Positions 33,694-46,879 of a stretch of DNA of 64,000 nucleotides are shown here, piece by piece. The stretch is from assembly GCF_003033885.1 (NCBI RefSeq), contig NZ_CP024081.1, positions 2,911,462 to 2,975,461 on the forward strand. The letters run 5' to 3'. The DNA comes from Pseudomonas rhizophila (lineage in GTDB: Bacteria; Pseudomonadota; Gammaproteobacteria; Pseudomonadales; Pseudomonadaceae). Under the pieces are notes generated by a model. That model did no database searches. It was not told the DNA's origin and saw only the letters and a list, made by a program, of their open reading frames with translations. The position numbers were made by a program, and so were the translations under genes. Within the stretch, counting starts at the first letter, position 1; the number at the start of each line of letters is the position of its first letter.

Positions 33694-36600
33694 ATGACCG
33701 ACGCGTTCGAACTCCCCAGCACCCTGGCTCATGCCCTTCAGCGCCGCGCCGCGTTGTCGCCGGACCGTGTGGCCTTGCGCTTCCTTGCCGACGTTCCGGA
33801 GCAAAGTGTTGTACTGAGTTATCGCGACCTGGACCTGCGTGCCCGGACCATCGCCGCCGCCTTGCAGGCCGAGGCGGCGTTTGGTGACCGTGCGGTTTTG
33901 CTGTTTCCCAGTGGCCCGGACTACGTCGCGGCGTTTTTTGGCTGTCTGTACGCGGGTGTGATCGCGGTGCCGGCCTATCCGCCGGAGTCCGCCCGTCGCC
34001 ACCACCAGGAACGCCTGCTGTCGATCATTGCCGATGCCGAGCCGCGCCTGTTGCTCACCCGCAGCGATCTGCGCGAGCCGCTGCAAGCCATCGAGTCGGC
34101 ACCGCCGGTGCTGTGCGTCGATAACCTTGATCCGGCCCGCGCCGGGCAATGGCTGCAACCGAATCTGCAGGACCATGACATCGCTTTCCTGCAATACACC
34201 TCCGGCTCCACCGCATTGCCCAAGGGGGTGCAGGTCAGCCATGGCAACCTGGTGGCCAACGAATTATTGATCCGCCACGGCTTCGGCATTGATCTGAACC
34301 CTGACGACGTGATCGTCAGTTGGCTACCGCTGTACCACGACATGGGCCTGATCGGCGGCCTGTTGCAGCCGGTTTTCAGCGGTGTGCCCTGCGTATTGAT
34401 GTCGCCCGCATACTTTCTGGCCCGGCCATTGCGCTGGTTGGAGGCGATCAGCGAATACGGCGGCACCATCAGCGGCGGCCCGGACTTCGCCTATCGGCTA
34501 TGCAGCGAGCGGGTCAGTGAGTCGGCGCTCAAGCGCCTCGACCTGAGCGGCTGGCGCGTGGCTTATTCAGGCTCCGAGCCGATCCGTCTCGACAGCCTGG
34601 AACGCTTTGCCGAGAAATTCGCGCCGTGCGGCTTCACGCCGGACAGTTTCATGGCGTCCTATGGCCTGGCTGAAGCGACCTTGTTCGTCGCGGGCACACC
34701 GCGCAGTCAAGGCATCCCGTCGTTGCAAATGGACGACACGGCACTGGCGCACCACCGTGCCGAGCCAGGGCAGGGCTGTACGGTGATGAGTTGCGGCGTG
34801 AGCCAGCCCGGGCATGCGGTGCTGATCGTCGAGCCCAACACCTTGCAGCCGCTGACCGACAACCGGGTCGGCGAAGTCTGGGCCTGCGGGCCGAGCATTG
34901 CGCATGGTTACTGGCGAAATCCTGAGGCCAGCGCCAAGACATTCGTCCAGTACGATGGCCGCACCTGGCTGCGCACCGGCGACTTGGGTTTCCTGCGTGA
35001 GGGTGAGCTGTTCATTACCGGCCGCCTGAAGGACCTGATGATCGTGCGCGGTCATAACCTCTATCCCCAGGACATCGAGCAAACCATCGAGCGGGAAGTG
35101 GAAGTCGTGCGCAAGGGTCGGGTGGCGGCGTTCGCGGTCGACGATGGCGGCGAAGAAGGCATCGGCATCGCGGCGGAAATCAGCCGCAGCGTGCAGAAGA
35201 TCCTGCCACCCGAAGCGTTAATCAAAGCCATTCGCCAAGCGGTGGCCGAAGCCTGTCAGCAAGCGCCGAGTGTGGTGGTGTTGCTCAATCCGGGCGCGTT
35301 GCCCAAGACCTCCAGCGGCAAGTTGCAACGCTCGGCGTGCCGGACCCGATGGGCCGACGGCAGTCTCGACAGCTATGCGCAGTTCCCTTCAGTCGAGGTT
35401 GAAGCAAGCCCTGACGCCCGCTCGTCATCGCCGTTGCAGACATTGATCGGCCAAGTCTGGTGCGAGCAGTTGCAGATTGAACACGTCCATGGCGACGATC
35501 ATTTCTTCCTGTTGGGCGGTAACTCCATCGCCGCCACTCAAGTGGTCGCGCGGCTGCAAGAAAGGCTGGGGCTGGCGCTGAATCTGCGCTTGTTGTTCGA
35601 AGCGCCGACCCTCGCAGCGTTCACGGCAGCGGTGGCGAATCAGCAACTGGAAGGGGGCGAGGCCCAAGGCGTGATCAGCCCGTTACCGCGCCACGAAGCG
35701 TTGCCGCAATCCCTTGCCCAGAATCGGTTGTGGATCACCTGGCAACTGGATCCGGCGAGCAGCGCCTACACCATCCCCGGCGGCTTGCACCTGCGCGGTG
35801 AGTTGGACGAAGACGCACTACGGGCCAGTTTCCAGCAACTGCTCGAACGCCACGAAGCCCTGCGCACACGATTTCTGGAGCGCGAGGGTGTCGCCCTGCA
35901 ACAGGTCGATCCGGCCGGTGAGTTCAAGCTGCGCGTGATCGACCTCAGCGACCTGCCCGCCGACCAGCGCGAAGTCCAGGCGCGGCAGATGCGTGACGAT
36001 GAAGCGGCGCTGCTGTTCGATTTGCAGAAGGGCCCACTGTGGCGGGTCACCTTGTTGCGTCTTGATGAGGGGGACCACCAATTGTTGGTCACGCTACACC
36101 ACATCATCGCCGACGGCTGGTCGATGAGCGTACTGATCGATGAGTTTTCCCGGTTGTACGCTGCTGCATGCCAGGGGCAGGTCGCCGCGTTGGCGCCGTT
36201 GCCGTTGCAGTACGCGGACTACGGCAGTTGGCAGCGCCAGTGGTTGGCTCAAGGGGAGGCCGAGCGGCAACTGACATACTGGAAACAGCAACTGGGCGAT
36301 GAACATCCGACCCTGACCCTGAGCACGGACCATCCCCGCAGCGCACAACGCCAGCGCAGCGCCGCCCGCCATAGCCTGCGCCTGGACAAAGGCCTCGGCG
36401 ATGCCTTGCGCCAAGTGGCCCAGGCCCACGATGCAACCCCGTTCATACTGTTGCTGGCGGCCTTCCAGGCGCTGTTGCAGCGTTACACCGGCCAGTCCGA
36501 CATCCGCATCGGCGTGCCCAACGCCAACCGTCCACGCCTGGAGACCCAGGGGCTGATCGGCTTTTTCATCAATACCCAGGTGCTGCGCGGGCAGGTCGAT

Positions 36601-39600
36601 TCGCGCCAGCCGTTCGCCGCACTGTTGGCCCAGGCCCGGGAAGCTACGCTCGGTGCCCAGGCCCATCAGGACCTGCCGTTCGAGCAACTGCTCGAAGCGT
36701 TCCCCCAGGCGCGCGAGCAAGGTCTGTTCCAGGTGATGTTCAACCATCAACAGCGAGACCTGAGCGCCTTGCGTCGTTTGCCGGGGCTGTTGGCCGAGGA
36801 GTTGCCGTGGCACAGCCGCGAAGCCAAGTTCGACCTGCAACTGCACAGCGAAGAGGATCGCAACGGCCGGCTGACGCTGTCGTTCGACTACGCCGACGAG
36901 CTGTTCGAGGCTCCGACCATCGCGCGGTTGGCGATGCATTACTGCAACCTGTTGCACGCGGTCTGTGCCGATCCGCAGCAGGCCATCGGCGATGTGCCGT
37001 TATTGAGCGCCGATGAATACACCCAACAGCAGCAGTGGGGCGCGGCCCCGTGCGCGCCGGCCGGCCAATGGCTACCGGAGCTGTTGAACGAGCAGGCCCG
37101 GCGCACGCCGCAACGCACTGCGCTGCTGTGGGACGATGGCTGCCTGGATTACGCCGAGCTGCACACCCAGGCCAATCGCCTGGCCCATTACCTGCGCGAC
37201 AAAGGCGTCGGTCCGGACGTGTGCGTGGCGATTGCCGCCGAGCGTTCGCCGCAGTTGCTCATCGGTGTCCTGGCGATCCTCAAGGCCGGCGGCGCCTACG
37301 TGCCGCTGGATGCCGATTACCCGGCCGAGCGTTTGGCCTACATGCTCAAGGACAGCGGCGTCGATCTGCTGCTGACGCAAACTGCATTGCTTGAACGCTT
37401 GCCCCTCTGCGAGGGCGTCAGCGTCATCGCCATGGATGCCTTGCACCTGGAGCAATGGCCGAGCAACCCGCCGGGCTTGCACCTGGATGGCGATCACCTG
37501 GCCTACGTGATTTACACGTCCGGCTCCACCGGCCAACCCAAAGGCGTCGGCAACACCCATGGCGCCCTGGCCGAGCGACTGCAATGGATGCAGGACACTT
37601 ACGGGCTGGACGAAACCGATGTGTTGATGCAAAAGGCGCCGATCAGTTTCGACGTGTCGGTGTGGGAGTGTTTCTGGCCGCTGATCACCGGTTGCCAACT
37701 GGTGCTGGCCGGCCCTGGCGAACACCGTGACCCGCACCGCATCGCGCAGTTGGTCCAACAATTTGGCGTGACCACGCTGCACTTCGTGCCGCCGCTGCTC
37801 AGCCTGTTTATCGACGAGCCCCTGAGCGCCCGCTGCACCAGCCTGCGCCGGGTCTTCTGTGGCGGTGAGGCCTTGCCGGCCGAACTGCGCAACCGCGTGC
37901 TGGCGCAGCTGCCGTCGGCGCAATTGCACAACCGTTATGGCCCGACCGAAACCGCCATCAACGTCACCCACTGGCATTGTAGCGTCGCCGACGGCGAGCG
38001 CTCGCCCATCGGCCGGCCGCTGGGCAATGTGGTGTGCCGCGTGCTCGACAGTGAACTCAACCCCGTGCCCGCCGGTGTGCCGGGTGAATTGTGTATCGGC
38101 GGCCTGGGGCTGGCTCGGGGTTACCTCGGGCGTCCGGGTTTGAGCGCCGAGCGCTTTATCGCCGACCCGCTGGGCGTGGCGGGCACGCGGTTGTATCGCA
38201 GCGGTGACCGGGTGCGCTGGAGCGCCGATGGCGTGATCGAATACCTTGGCCGTCTCGACCAACAGGTCAAGCTGCGCGGCTTCAGGGTCGAACCACAGGA
38301 AATCGAAGCGCGGCTGCTGGCCCAGGACGGCGTGGCCCAAGTGGCGGTGCTGGTACGCGAGACCTCGGCCGGCCCGCAACTGATCGGCTATTACACCGCT
38401 TGCGATGTCGGGCAAGATCAGGACCTCCAAAACGCCCGACTCAACGCCGCCCTGGCCGCCGAACTGCCGGACTACATGGTGCCCGCGCAATTGCTGCGCC
38501 TGGACGCCATGCCCCTGAGCCCCAGCGGCAAACTCGACCGTCGTGCCTTGCCCGAACCGCACTGGCAAGTACGTGAACACGTCGAGCCGGTCAGTGCCCT
38601 CGAGCAGCAGGTCGCTGGCATTTGGCGCGACGTGCTGGGGCTCGACCGCATCGGTCTGCGGGACGACTTTTTTGCACTGGGCGGTCATTCGCTGCTGGCG
38701 ACCCAGATCATTTCCCGCACCCGCCAGGCCTGCGATATCGAGCTGCCGTTGCGCACCTTGTTCGAGGCCAGCGAGTTGGGTGCGTTCGCCGAACAGGTGC
38801 GCTTGATAAAGGCCAGCGGCCAGACCAACCGGCAACCGCCGATCGAGAAGGTCGATCGCAGCCAACCGGTGCCGTTGTCTTATTCCCAGCAGCGCATGTG
38901 GTTCCTCTGGCAAATGGAGCCCGACAGCCCGGCCTACAACGTCGGCGGCATGGCGCGGTTGCGCGGGGTGCTGGATGTCGGGCGTTTCGAGGCGGCGTTG
39001 CAGGCGTTGGTCCTGCGCCATGAAACCCTGCGCACCACTTTCCCCAGCGTCGATGGCGTGCCCCGGCAACAGGTGCACGCCAACACCGGCCTGCGCATGG
39101 ACTGGCAAGATTTCTCGACGTTGGCCGTCGATATTCGCCAACAGCGGGTGCAGCAACTGGCCGACAGCGAAGCCCACAAACCCTTCGACCTGGAAACCGG
39201 GCCATTGCTGCGGGTCTGTCTGGTCAAGACCGCCGAGCAGGAACATTACCTGGTGCTGACCCTGCACCACATCGTCACCGAAGGCTGGGCAATGGATATT
39301 TTTGCCCGGGAACTGAGTGCGCTGTACGAAGCCTTTATCGACGACCGTGAATCGCCACTGGAACCCTTGCCGGTGCAGTACCTGGACTACAGCGTCTGGC
39401 AGCGCCAGTGGCTGGAGTCTGGCGAGCGTCAACGGCAACTGGACTACTGGACCACACAACTGGGTCGCGAACACCCGTTGCTCGAATTGCCGGGCGACCG
39501 TCCGCGTCCGCTGGTGCAAAGCCATCGCGGTGAATTGTTCAGATTCGACCTCAGTGATGATCTCGCCTCCCGAGTCCGCGCCTTCAACGCGCAACAGGGC

Positions 39601-42600
39601 TTAACCCTGTTCATGACCATGACCGCCGCCCTGGCCGTGCTGCTTTATCGCTACAGCGGCCAGACCGACCTGCGCATCGGCGCGCCGGTGGCCAACCGCA
39701 TCCGTCCGGAAAGCGAAGGGCTGATCGGTGCGTTCCTCAATACCCAGGTACTGCGCTGCCAGCTCGATGGGCAAATGTCGGTGGCTGAGTTGTTCGAGCA
39801 AGTGCGTCAGACGGTGATCGAAGGCCAGTCCCATCAGGATTTGCCGTTCGATCATCTGGTCGAAGCCCTGCAACCACCGCGCAGTGCCGCGTACAACCCG
39901 CTGTTCCAGGTGATGTGCAACGTGCAGCGCTGGGAGTTTCAGCAGAGCCGCACGCTGGCCGGGATGAGCGTCGAATACCTGGCCAACGACGCCCGGGCCA
40001 CCAAGTTCGACCTGAATCTGGAAGTCACCGACCTGGACCATCGCCTGGGTTGTTGCCTGACCTACAGCACCGACCTGTTCGACGAACCGCGCATCGCCCG
40101 CATGGCCGGACACTGGCGCAATCTGCTGGAGGCACTGCTGGCCGGTCCGACCCAGCGGCTAAGCGAATTGCCGTTGCTCGATGCCCGCGAGCAGCAACAG
40201 ATGCTCGACAGCCTCGGCGTCGAACCCGGCGAACACCGCCTGGATCAATGCATCCATCAACTGTTCAGCGAACAGGCCCTGGCGCGCCCCGACGCACCGG
40301 CCCTGACCTTTGCCGGGCAGACCCTGACTTACGCCGAACTCGAACGCCGTGCCAACCGCCTGGCCTGGATGCTGCGCGAGCGCGGCGTCGGGCCGCAGGT
40401 GCGGGTGGGCCTGGCCCTGGAACGGTCGCTGGAGATGGTCGTTGGCCTGTTGGCGATCCTCAAGGCCGGCGGCGCCTACGTGCCGCTGGACCCGGAATAC
40501 CCGCTGGACCGTTTGCATTACATGATCCAAGACAGTGGTCTCGGTCTGCTGCTCAGCGACCGGGCGATGTTCCAGGCCCTGGGCCCATTGCCGGCCGGTG
40601 TAGAGGGCTGGTGCCTGGAGGACGATAGCCCGGCCCTGGCCGGCTACCCGGACCAGGCACCGCCGCTGATCAACCTGCCGCAGCATCAGGCCTACCTGAT
40701 CTACACCTCAGGTTCCACTGGCAAGCCCAAGGGCGTGGTGGTGTCCCACGGTGAAATCGCCATGCACTGCCAGGCGGTGATCCAGCGTTTCGGCATGCGC
40801 CCGGACGATTGCGAGCTGCATTTCTATTCCATCAACTTCGACGCCGCCACCGAGCGCCTGCTGGTGCCGCTGCTCAGCGGTGCCCAGGTGGTGCTGCGCG
40901 CACAAGGGCAGTGGGACGCCGAACAGATCTGCGGGCTGATTCGCGAACAGCGCATCAACATCCTCGGCTTCACCCCCAGCTACGGCAGCCAGTTGGCGCA
41001 ATGGCTGGCGACCCAGGGACAAACCCTGCCGGTGCGCATGTGCATCACCGGTGGCGAAGCCCTGACCGGCGAGCATTTGCAACGCATCCGGGCGGCGTTC
41101 AAGCCGCGCCTGTTCTTCAACGCCTATGGCCCGACCGAAACCGTGGTCATGCCACTGGCGAGTCTGGCCCCTGAGCAACTGGAAGAGGGCGCGGCGAGTG
41201 TGCCGATTGGCAGCGTGGTCGGCGCGCGGGTGGCCTATATCCTCGATGCCGACCTGGCCCTGGTGCCCCAAGGCGCTACCGGGGAGTTGTACGTCGGCGG
41301 CGCGGGATTGGCCCAGGGCTATCACCAGCGTCCGGGCATGACCGCCGAACGCTTCGTCGCCGATCCGTTTGCCGTCGATGGCGGACGGCTGTACCGCACC
41401 GGTGACCTGGTGCGCCAGCGCGTCGATGGTCAGGTGGAGTATTTGGGGCGGATCGACCATCAGGTGAAGATTCGCGGTTTCCGCATCGAACTGGGGGAAA
41501 TCGAAAGCCGCCTGCTGGAACATGACGCCGTGCGCGAGGCGGTGGTACTGGCGCTCGATCTGCCAGGCGGCAAGCAACTGGCCGGCTACCTAGTGACCGA
41601 CGTCGTTGAACAGGACACCGAGCAACAAGCGGCCCTGCGCGAAGCGCTGAAAAATCACCTCAAGGCTCAACTGCCGGACTACATGGTGCCCACCCACCTG
41701 ATCCTGCTGGCGAGCATGCCGCTGACCGCCAATGGCAAGCTCGACCGGCGTGCCTTGCCAATGCCGGATCCTGAGCTCAATCGCCAACATTACCTGGCAC
41801 CTAGCAGTGCCCTGGAGCAGGCCCTGGCGGCGATCTGGTGCGACGTACTGAACGTGAAGCAGGTCGGCCTGAACGACAACTTCTTCGAACTGGGCGGCGA
41901 CTCGATCCTGTCCATCCAGGTCGTCAGCCGTGCCCGGCAACAGGGCATTCACTTCACGCCCCGTGACCTGTTCCAGCACCAGACCGTGCAGGCCCTGGCC
42001 TGTGTTGCCAGCCACAGTCAGTCAGTGAGCGCCGAGCAGGGGCTGCTCGCCGGTGAGTCGGCGCTGACGCCGATCCAGCATTGGTTCTTCGATAGCAGGA
42101 TTGCCAACCGTCACCACTGGAACCAGGCGTTGTTGCTGGAGCCGGCCATTACCCTGCAACCCTCCGTGCTGGAACAGGCACTGCGCAGCATTTTCCAACA
42201 GCACGATGCGTTGCGCCTGGGCTTTGCCGAAATGGCCGGGCATTGGCGCGCCGAGCACCGACCATTGTCCGAAGCGGCGCTGTTGCGGCAGGTGGACGTG
42301 GAGAGTGAGCAGGCCTGTGAAACGGTGTTTGCCCAGACGCAGCGCAGCCTGAATCTGTCGAGCGGGCCTTTGCTGCGCGCGGTGCTGGCGCAGTTGCCCG
42401 ATGGCCGCCAACGTCTGCTGATCGTCATCCATCACCTGGTCGTTGATGGTGTGTCGTGGCGGGTGTTGATGGATGACTTGCAAACGCTCTACCGCCAGAT
42501 CAGCGCCGGGCAAACCGCAGACCTGCCGGCCAAGACCAGCCCGTTCCGGGATTGGGCCGCACGCTTGCAGGCCTACGCCGGCAGCGAGTCGCTGCGCGAG

Positions 42601-45600
42601 GAACTGGGTTGGTGGCAAGCGCGGTTGAGCGGCCCGGATGTGGCGCTGCCCTGCGCCCATCCTGACGGCGGGCTTGAGGAACGTCACGCCGAAACCGTCA
42701 GCGTGCGCCTGGACGCCGAGCGCACCGGGCAATTGTTGCAACAGGCACCGCGGGCCTACCGCACCCAGGTCAACGACCTGCTGCTCACCGCCCTGGCCCG
42801 GGTGCTGTGTCGCTGGAGCGGCCACGCATCGGCGCTGATCCAGCTCGAAGGGCACGGCCGTGAGGCGCTGTTCGATGACATCGACCTGACCCGTACGGTG
42901 GGTTGGTTCACCAGCGTTTATCCGTTGCGCCTGAGCCCGGCGGGTGACGATTTCGGCACCTCGATCAAGGCCATCAAGGAACAACTGCGCGCGGTGCCTC
43001 ACAAGGGCCTCGGTTACGGCGTGCTGCGCTACCTGGCTGACGCCGCGACGCGCCAGGCGATGGCCGGCCTGCCGCACGCGGCGATCACCTTCAACTACCT
43101 GGGGCAGCTCGATCAGACCCTGGGCCACGACGCGCTGTTCCAGCCGCTGGACGCTGCGTTGGGGGCGATCCACGACCCCGATGCGCCGCTGCCCAACGAG
43201 CTGAGTGTCGACAGTCAGGTCAGCGGCGGCGAGCTGGTGCTGCGCTGGACGTTCAGCGCTGAGCGGCACGACCGCCAGGCCATCGCTGCGCTGGCCGATG
43301 CCTACCTCGATGAGCTGCAGGGCCTGATCGAACATTGCCTGACGGACGCGGCGGGCGGCCTGACGCCCTCGGACTTCCCCCTGGCGAAACTGACCCAGGC
43401 CCAACTCGACAGCCTGCCGGTGCCGGCCGCGCAGATCGAAGATGTCTACCCGCTGACGCCGATGCAGGAGGGCATGCTGCTGCACACATTGCTGGAGCCA
43501 GGCACGGGCCTGTACTACATGCAGGACCGCTACCGCATCAACAGCGAACTGGATCGGCAACGTTTCGCTCAAGCCTGGCAAGCCGTGATCGCTCGTCATG
43601 AAGCCTTGCGCGCGTCGTTCTGCTGGAATGTCGGCGAAGAAATGCTGCAAATCATCCACAAGCCTGGCAGCACGCCAGTGGATTATCTGGACTGGTGTGA
43701 AGTGCCCGAGGATCAGCAGGACGCCAAACTCCAGGCGTTGCTCAAGCACGAGCGCGAGGCCGGTTTCGATCTGTTGAACCAGGCCCCGTTCCACTTGCGC
43801 CTGATCCGGGTTGGCGCGGCGCGTTACTGGTTCATGATGAGCAACCACCACATCCTGATCGATGCCTGGTGCCGTTCGTTGCTGATGGAGGATTTCTTCG
43901 AGATCTACACCGCCCTTGGCGAACACCGCGAACCGCGACTGGCCGAGCCGCCGCGTTATCGCGATTACATCGGCTGGTTACAACACCAGAGTCTGGCCGA
44001 GGCGCGGCAATGGTGGACGCGCAACCTGCAAGGTTTCGAACGGACCACGCCGATCCCCACCGACCGGCCGTTGCTGCGTGAACACGCCGGTGACAGCGGC
44101 GGCATGATTGTCGGCGACTGCTACACCCGCCTCGATGTCCACGACGGTGCCCGGTTGCGCGAACTGGCCCAGGCTCATCAACTGACGGTCAACACCTTCG
44201 CTCAGGCCGCGTGGGCGCTGGTGCTGCAGCGGGTGAGCGGCGATCGGGACGTGCTGTTCGGCGTCACCGTGGCCGGACGCCCGGTGGAACTGCCGCAAAT
44301 GCAACGCACCGTCGGCCTGTTCATCAACAGCATCGCCTTGCGCGTGCGGATGCCCGACGATCATCAGCGTTGCAGTGTGCGCCAATGGCTCAGTGAGTTG
44401 CTCGACAGCAACATGCAACTGCGCGAGTACGAATACCTGCCATTGGTGAGCATCCAGGAAGTCAGCGAACTGCCCAAGGGCCAACCGTTGTTTGACAGTC
44501 TGTTCGTGTTTGAGAACGCGCCGGTGGAAGTTTCGGTGCTGGATCGCGCCCAAAGCCTCAACGCCACCTCTGACTCGGGCCGCACCCACACCAACTTCCC
44601 GCTCACGGCGGTCTGCTACCCGGGGGATGACTTGGGGTTGCATCTGTCCTACGACCAGCGTTACTTCGATGAATCCACTGTCCAGGGCTTGCTGGGTGAG
44701 TTCAAGCGCTTGCTGCTGGTACTGATGGAAGGTTTTCACGGTGACATGGCCGAGCTGCCGCTGATTGGCGCCCAGGAGCAGGACTTCCTGATCGAAGGCT
44801 GCAACCAGAGCGAGCGTGCCTATGCGTTGGAGCAAAGTTACGTCGAGCTGTTCGAGGCCCGGGTCGCGGCCCATCCGCAACGGGTGGCCGCCACCTGCCT
44901 GGACAGGACGTACAGCTACGCCGAGTTGAATGCACGGAGCAACCGCCTCGGCCATGCCTTGATCGCGTCGGGCGTGGGCCTCGATCAACCGGTGGCGTTG
45001 CTGGCCGAGCGCGACCTGGACCTGCTCGGCATGATCATCGGCAGCTTCAAGGCCGGTGCCGGTTACCTGCCGCTGGACCCAGGCCTGCCGAGTCAGCGTC
45101 TGAGCCGCATCATTGAGCTGAGCCGCACGCCGCTGCTGGTCTGCACCCAGGCCTGTCATGCCCAGGCGCTGGCGCTGCTGGACGAGTTCGCCTGTTCCGG
45201 GCGACCGAAGTTGCTGGTGTGGGAAAGTATCCAGGCCAGCGATGTTTCGCAGCAAAACCCTGGCATCTACAGCGGCCCGGACAACCTGGCGTACGTGATC
45301 TACACCTCGGGCTCCACCGGGTTGCCCAAAGGCGTCATGGTGGAACAACGCGGCATGCTCAACAACCAGCTCAGCAAGGTGCCGTACCTGGCCTTGAGCG
45401 AGACTGACGTGATCGCCCAGACCGCCTCCCAGAGTTTCGACATTTCCGTCTGGCAGTTCCTCGCCGCGCCGTTGTTCGGCGCCCGGGTGGACATCGTGCC
45501 CAACGTTATCGCCCACGACCCGCAAGGGCTGCTCGAGCATGTGCAACGCCAGGCCATCACGGTGCTGGAAAGCGTGCCGTCACTGATCCAGGGCATGCTC

Positions 45601-46680
45601 GCCCAGGAACGCATCGGCCTGGACGGCCTGCGCTGGATGCTGCCCACTGGTGAAGCGATGCCGCCGGAGCTGGCCCATCAATGGTTGTTGCGTTACCCGG
45701 ACATTGGCCTGGTTAACGCCTATGGCCCGGCGGAATGCTCCGATGACGTGGCGTTCTTCCGGGTCGACATGGCCTCGACCCGTGGCAGCTACCTGCCGAT
45801 TGGTACGCCCACCGACAACAACCGTTTGTACTTGCTCGATGGTGCGCTGGACCTGGTGCCGCTGGGTGCGGTGGGCGAGTTGTGCGTGGCAGGCACCGGG
45901 GTAGGGCGCGGTTACGTCAGTGACCCATTGCGCACTGCCCCAGTGTTTGTGCCCAACCCGTTTGGTGCGCCAGGGGAGCGCTTGTACCGCACTGGCGACC
46001 TGGCGCGGCGGCGTCGCGACGGCGTGCTGGAGTACGTTGGACGCATCGATCATCAGGTGAAGATTCGTGGTTACCGCATCGAACTGGGGGAAATCGAAGC
46101 GCGCCTGCATGAACAGCCCGAGGTCCGCGATGGCGCGGTGGGGGTACAGGAAGGCGCCAACGGCAAGCATCTGGTGGGCTATCTGGTCGCCGCCGATTCG
46201 GCATTGAAGCCGACCGAACGCCTGGAACGCATCAAGCAGCGTCTGCGCGCCGAACTGCCGGAATACATGGTACCGCTGCACTGGCTGTGGCTTGAGCGCT
46301 TGCCCCTCAACGCCAACGGCAAACTCGACCGCAACGCCTTGCCGGCCTTGGAAATCGGCCAGTTGCACCGCCAGGATTACCAGGCGCCAGGCAATGAGCT
46401 GGAGCAGACCCTGGCGGACATCTGGGCCCAGGTGCTCAAGGTCGAGCGGGTGGGGGTGCGAGACAATTTCTTCGAACTGGGCGGCCACTCGTTACTGGCG
46501 ACGCAAATCGCTTCGCGGGTGCAAAAGGCCCTGCAACGCAATGTGCCGCTGCGGGCGATGTTCGAGTGCAGCACGGTGCAGGAACTGGCCGAATACATCG
46601 ATGGGCTGGCGGCGAGTGAAATCACCGAGGAGAAGGTGGATCGGTTGAATGATTTGATGGCGCAATTGGAAGGATTGTAG
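33694..46680 (+). CDS. pvdL: pyoverdine chromophore non-ribosomal peptide synthetase PvdL
   Basis: A 4328-residue synthetase that starts ferribactin assembly. Order: acyl-CoA ligase ([13 protein letters not shown] near 166) and carrier (Ser611); condensation (HHIIADGW from 802), adenylation 1 and carrier (Ser1666); condensation 2 (HHIVTEGW from 1858), adenylation 2, carrier (Ser2737, GGDSI) and epimerase (HHLVVDGV near 2913); condensation 3 (HHILIDAW from 3385), adenylation 3 and carrier (Ser4266). By family knowledge it loads a fatty acid, L-Glu, D-Tyr and L-Dab. I read the third adenylation pocket as DIWELTADDK, consistent with Dab. No thioesterase domain ends it, so the chain passes to another synthetase. 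ATG 33694 ([11 protein letters not shown]) has GGA upstream; the frame from 33628 is leader. Confidence 0.97.
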   Translation: MTDAFELPSTLAHALQRRAALSPDRVALRFLADVPEQSVVLSYRDLDLRARTIAAALQAEAAFGDRAVLLFPSGPDYVAAFFGCLYAGVIAVPAYPPESARRHHQERLLSIIADAEPRLLLTRSDLREPLQAIESAPPVLCVDNLDPARAGQWLQPNLQDHDIAFLQYTSGSTALPKGVQVSHGNLVANELLIRHGFGIDLNPDDVIVSWLPLYHDMGLIGGLLQPVFSGVPCVLMSPAYFLARPLRWLEAISEYGGTISGGPDFAYRLCSERVSESALKRLDLSGWRVAYSGSEPIRLDSLERFAEKFAPCGFTPDSFMASYGLAEATLFVAGTPRSQGIPSLQMDDTALAHHRAEPGQGCTVMSCGVSQPGHAVLIVEPNTLQPLTDNRVGEVWACGPSIAHGYWRNPEASAKTFVQYDGRTWLRTGDLGFLREGELFITGRLKDLMIVRGHNLYPQDIEQTIEREVEVVRKGRVAAFAVDDGGEEGIGIAAEISRSVQKILPPEALIKAIRQAVAEACQQAPSVVVLLNPGALPKTSSGKLQRSACRTRWADGSLDSYAQFPSVEVEASPDARSSSPLQTLIGQVWCEQLQIEHVHGDDHFFLLGGNSIAATQVVARLQERLGLALNLRLLFEAPTLAAFTAAVANQQLEGGEAQGVISPLPRHEALPQSLAQNRLWITWQLDPASSAYTIPGGLHLRGELDEDALRASFQQLLERHEALRTRFLEREGVALQQVDPAGEFKLRVIDLSDLPADQREVQARQMRDDEAALLFDLQKGPLWRVTLLRLDEGDHQLLVTLHHIIADGWSMSVLIDEFSRLYAAACQGQVAALAPLPLQYADYGSWQRQWLAQGEAERQLTYWKQQLGDEHPTLTLSTDHPRSAQRQRSAARHSLRLDKGLGDALRQVAQAHDATPFILLLAAFQALLQRYTGQSDIRIGVPNANRPRLETQGLIGFFINTQVLRGQVDSRQPFAALLAQAREATLGAQAHQDLPFEQLLEAFPQAREQGLFQVMFNHQQRDLSALRRLPGLLAEELPWHSREAKFDLQLHSEEDRNGRLTLSFDYADELFEAPTIARLAMHYCNLLHAVCADPQQAIGDVPLLSADEYTQQQQWGAAPCAPAGQWLPELLNEQARRTPQRTALLWDDGCLDYAELHTQANRLAHYLRDKGVGPDVCVAIAAERSPQLLIGVLAILKAGGAYVPLDADYPAERLAYMLKDSGVDLLLTQTALLERLPLCEGVSVIAMDALHLEQWPSNPPGLHLDGDHLAYVIYTSGSTGQPKGVGNTHGALAERLQWMQDTYGLDETDVLMQKAPISFDVSVWECFWPLITGCQLVLAGPGEHRDPHRIAQLVQQFGVTTLHFVPPLLSLFIDEPLSARCTSLRRVFCGGEALPAELRNRVLAQLPSAQLHNRYGPTETAINVTHWHCSVADGERSPIGRPLGNVVCRVLDSELNPVPAGVPGELCIGGLGLARGYLGRPGLSAERFIADPLGVAGTRLYRSGDRVRWSADGVIEYLGRLDQQVKLRGFRVEPQEIEARLLAQDGVAQVAVLVRETSAGPQLIGYYTACDVGQDQDLQNARLNAALAAELPDYMVPAQLLRLDAMPLSPSGKLDRRALPEPHWQVREHVEPVSALEQQVAGIWRDVLGLDRIGLRDDFFALGGHSLLATQIISRTRQACDIELPLRTLFEASELGAFAEQVRLIKASGQTNRQPPIEKVDRSQPVPLSYSQQRMWFLWQMEPDSPAYNVGGMARLRGVLDVGRFEAALQALVLRHETLRTTFPSVDGVPRQQVHANTGLRMDWQDFSTLAVDIRQQRVQQLADSEAHKPFDLETGPLLRVCLVKTAEQEHYLVLTLHHIVTEGWAMDIFARELSALYEAFIDDRESPLEPLPVQYLDYSVWQRQWLESGERQRQLDYWTTQLGREHPLLELPGDRPRPLVQSHRGELFRFDLSDDLASRVRAFNAQQGLTLFMTMTAALAVLLYRYSGQTDLRIGAPVANRIRPESEGLIGAFLNTQVLRCQLDGQMSVAELFEQVRQTVIEGQSHQDLPFDHLVEALQPPRSAAYNPLFQVMCNVQRWEFQQSRTLAGMSVEYLANDARATKFDLNLEVTDLDHRLGCCLTYSTDLFDEPRIARMAGHWRNLLEALLAGPTQRLSELPLLDAREQQQMLDSLGVEPGEHRLDQCIHQLFSEQALARPDAPALTFAGQTLTYAELERRANRLAWMLRERGVGPQVRVGLALERSLEMVVGLLAILKAGGAYVPLDPEYPLDRLHYMIQDSGLGLLLSDRAMFQALGPLPAGVEGWCLEDDSPALAGYPDQAPPLINLPQHQAYLIYTSGSTGKPKGVVVSHGEIAMHCQAVIQRFGMRPDDCELHFYSINFDAATERLLVPLLSGAQVVLRAQGQWDAEQICGLIREQRINILGFTPSYGSQLAQWLATQGQTLPVRMCITGGEALTGEHLQRIRAAFKPRLFFNAYGPTETVVMPLASLAPEQLEEGAASVPIGSVVGARVAYILDADLALVPQGATGELYVGGAGLAQGYHQRPGMTAERFVADPFAVDGGRLYRTGDLVRQRVDGQVEYLGRIDHQVKIRGFRIELGEIESRLLEHDAVREAVVLALDLPGGKQLAGYLVTDVVEQDTEQQAALREALKNHLKAQLPDYMVPTHLILLASMPLTANGKLDRRALPMPDPELNRQHYLAPSSALEQALAAIWCDVLNVKQVGLNDNFFELGGDSILSIQVVSRARQQGIHFTPRDLFQHQTVQALACVASHSQSVSAEQGLLAGESALTPIQHWFFDSRIANRHHWNQALLLEPAITLQPSVLEQALRSIFQQHDALRLGFAEMAGHWRAEHRPLSEAALLRQVDVESEQACETVFAQTQRSLNLSSGPLLRAVLAQLPDGRQRLLIVIHHLVVDGVSWRVLMDDLQTLYRQISAGQTADLPAKTSPFRDWAARLQAYAGSESLREELGWWQARLSGPDVALPCAHPDGGLEERHAETVSVRLDAERTGQLLQQAPRAYRTQVNDLLLTALARVLCRWSGHASALIQLEGHGREALFDDIDLTRTVGWFTSVYPLRLSPAGDDFGTSIKAIKEQLRAVPHKGLGYGVLRYLADAATRQAMAGLPHAAITFNYLGQLDQTLGHDALFQPLDAALGAIHDPDAPLPNELSVDSQVSGGELVLRWTFSAERHDRQAIAALADAYLDELQGLIEHCLTDAAGGLTPSDFPLAKLTQAQLDSLPVPAAQIEDVYPLTPMQEGMLLHTLLEPGTGLYYMQDRYRINSELDRQRFAQAWQAVIARHEALRASFCWNVGEEMLQIIHKPGSTPVDYLDWCEVPEDQQDAKLQALLKHEREAGFDLLNQAPFHLRLIRVGAARYWFMMSNHHILIDAWCRSLLMEDFFEIYTALGEHREPRLAEPPRYRDYIGWLQHQSLAEARQWWTRNLQGFERTTPIPTDRPLLREHAGDSGGMIVGDCYTRLDVHDGARLRELAQAHQLTVNTFAQAAWALVLQRVSGDRDVLFGVTVAGRPVELPQMQRTVGLFINSIALRVRMPDDHQRCSVRQWLSELLDSNMQLREYEYLPLVSIQEVSELPKGQPLFDSLFVFENAPVEVSVLDRAQSLNATSDSGRTHTNFPLTAVCYPGDDLGLHLSYDQRYFDESTVQGLLGEFKRLLLVLMEGFHGDMAELPLIGAQEQDFLIEGCNQSERAYALEQSYVELFEARVAAHPQRVAATCLDRTYSYAELNARSNRLGHALIASGVGLDQPVALLAERDLDLLGMIIGSFKAGAGYLPLDPGLPSQRLSRIIELSRTPLLVCTQACHAQALALLDEFACSGRPKLLVWESIQASDVSQQNPGIYSGPDNLAYVIYTSGSTGLPKGVMVEQRGMLNNQLSKVPYLALSETDVIAQTASQSFDISVWQFLAAPLFGARVDIVPNVIAHDPQGLLEHVQRQAITVLESVPSLIQGMLAQERIGLDGLRWMLPTGEAMPPELAHQWLLRYPDIGLVNAYGPAECSDDVAFFRVDMASTRGSYLPIGTPTDNNRLYLLDGALDLVPLGAVGELCVAGTGVGRGYVSDPLRTAPVFVPNPFGAPGERLYRTGDLARRRRDGVLEYVGRIDHQVKIRGYRIELGEIEARLHEQPEVRDGAVGVQEGANGKHLVGYLVAADSALKPTERLERIKQRLRAELPEYMVPLHWLWLERLPLNANGKLDRNALPALEIGQLHRQDYQAPGNELEQTLADIWAQVLKVERVGVRDNFFELGGHSLLATQIASRVQKALQRNVPLRAMFECSTVQELAEYIDGLAASEITEEKVDRLNDLMAQLEGL

Positions 46681-46705
46681 TTCTGCGGCGTCTATAAGAG
46701 GCCTC

Positions 46706-46780
46706 ATCGCGAGCAGGCTCGCTCCCACAATGGATTTGTGATCGACGCAAATCCCCGGTGGGAGCGAGCCTGCTCGCGAT
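46706..46780. repeat. REP doublet downstream of pvdL
   Basis: Inverted REP copies at 46706-46729 (ATCGCGAGCAGG-first) and 46758-46780 (GTGGGAGCGAGC-first), 28 bases apart, in the gap between pvdL and the hydrolase gene. No other terminator is visible after pvdL. Confidence 0.9.
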
Positions 46781-46879
46781 GGCGTCATTACTAACACCGC
46801 AAAGCCCAAGGTTGACGCCTCGCCCTGTACGGCTCAGTCTCCCAAGGCTTTTTCTCCATTCAACACAAGGAGGTCATCA

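Noticed and set aside
37072..39594. 840-codon open frame on the minus strand inside pvdL
   Set aside because: It is antisense to a strongly conserved peptide synthetase, shows low-complexity Gln/Gly/Arg-rich text and no domain. GC-rich codon bias keeps the frame open.
42022..45546. 634- and 522-codon minus-strand frames inside pvdL
   Set aside because: Same antisense effect; no recognisable protein features.
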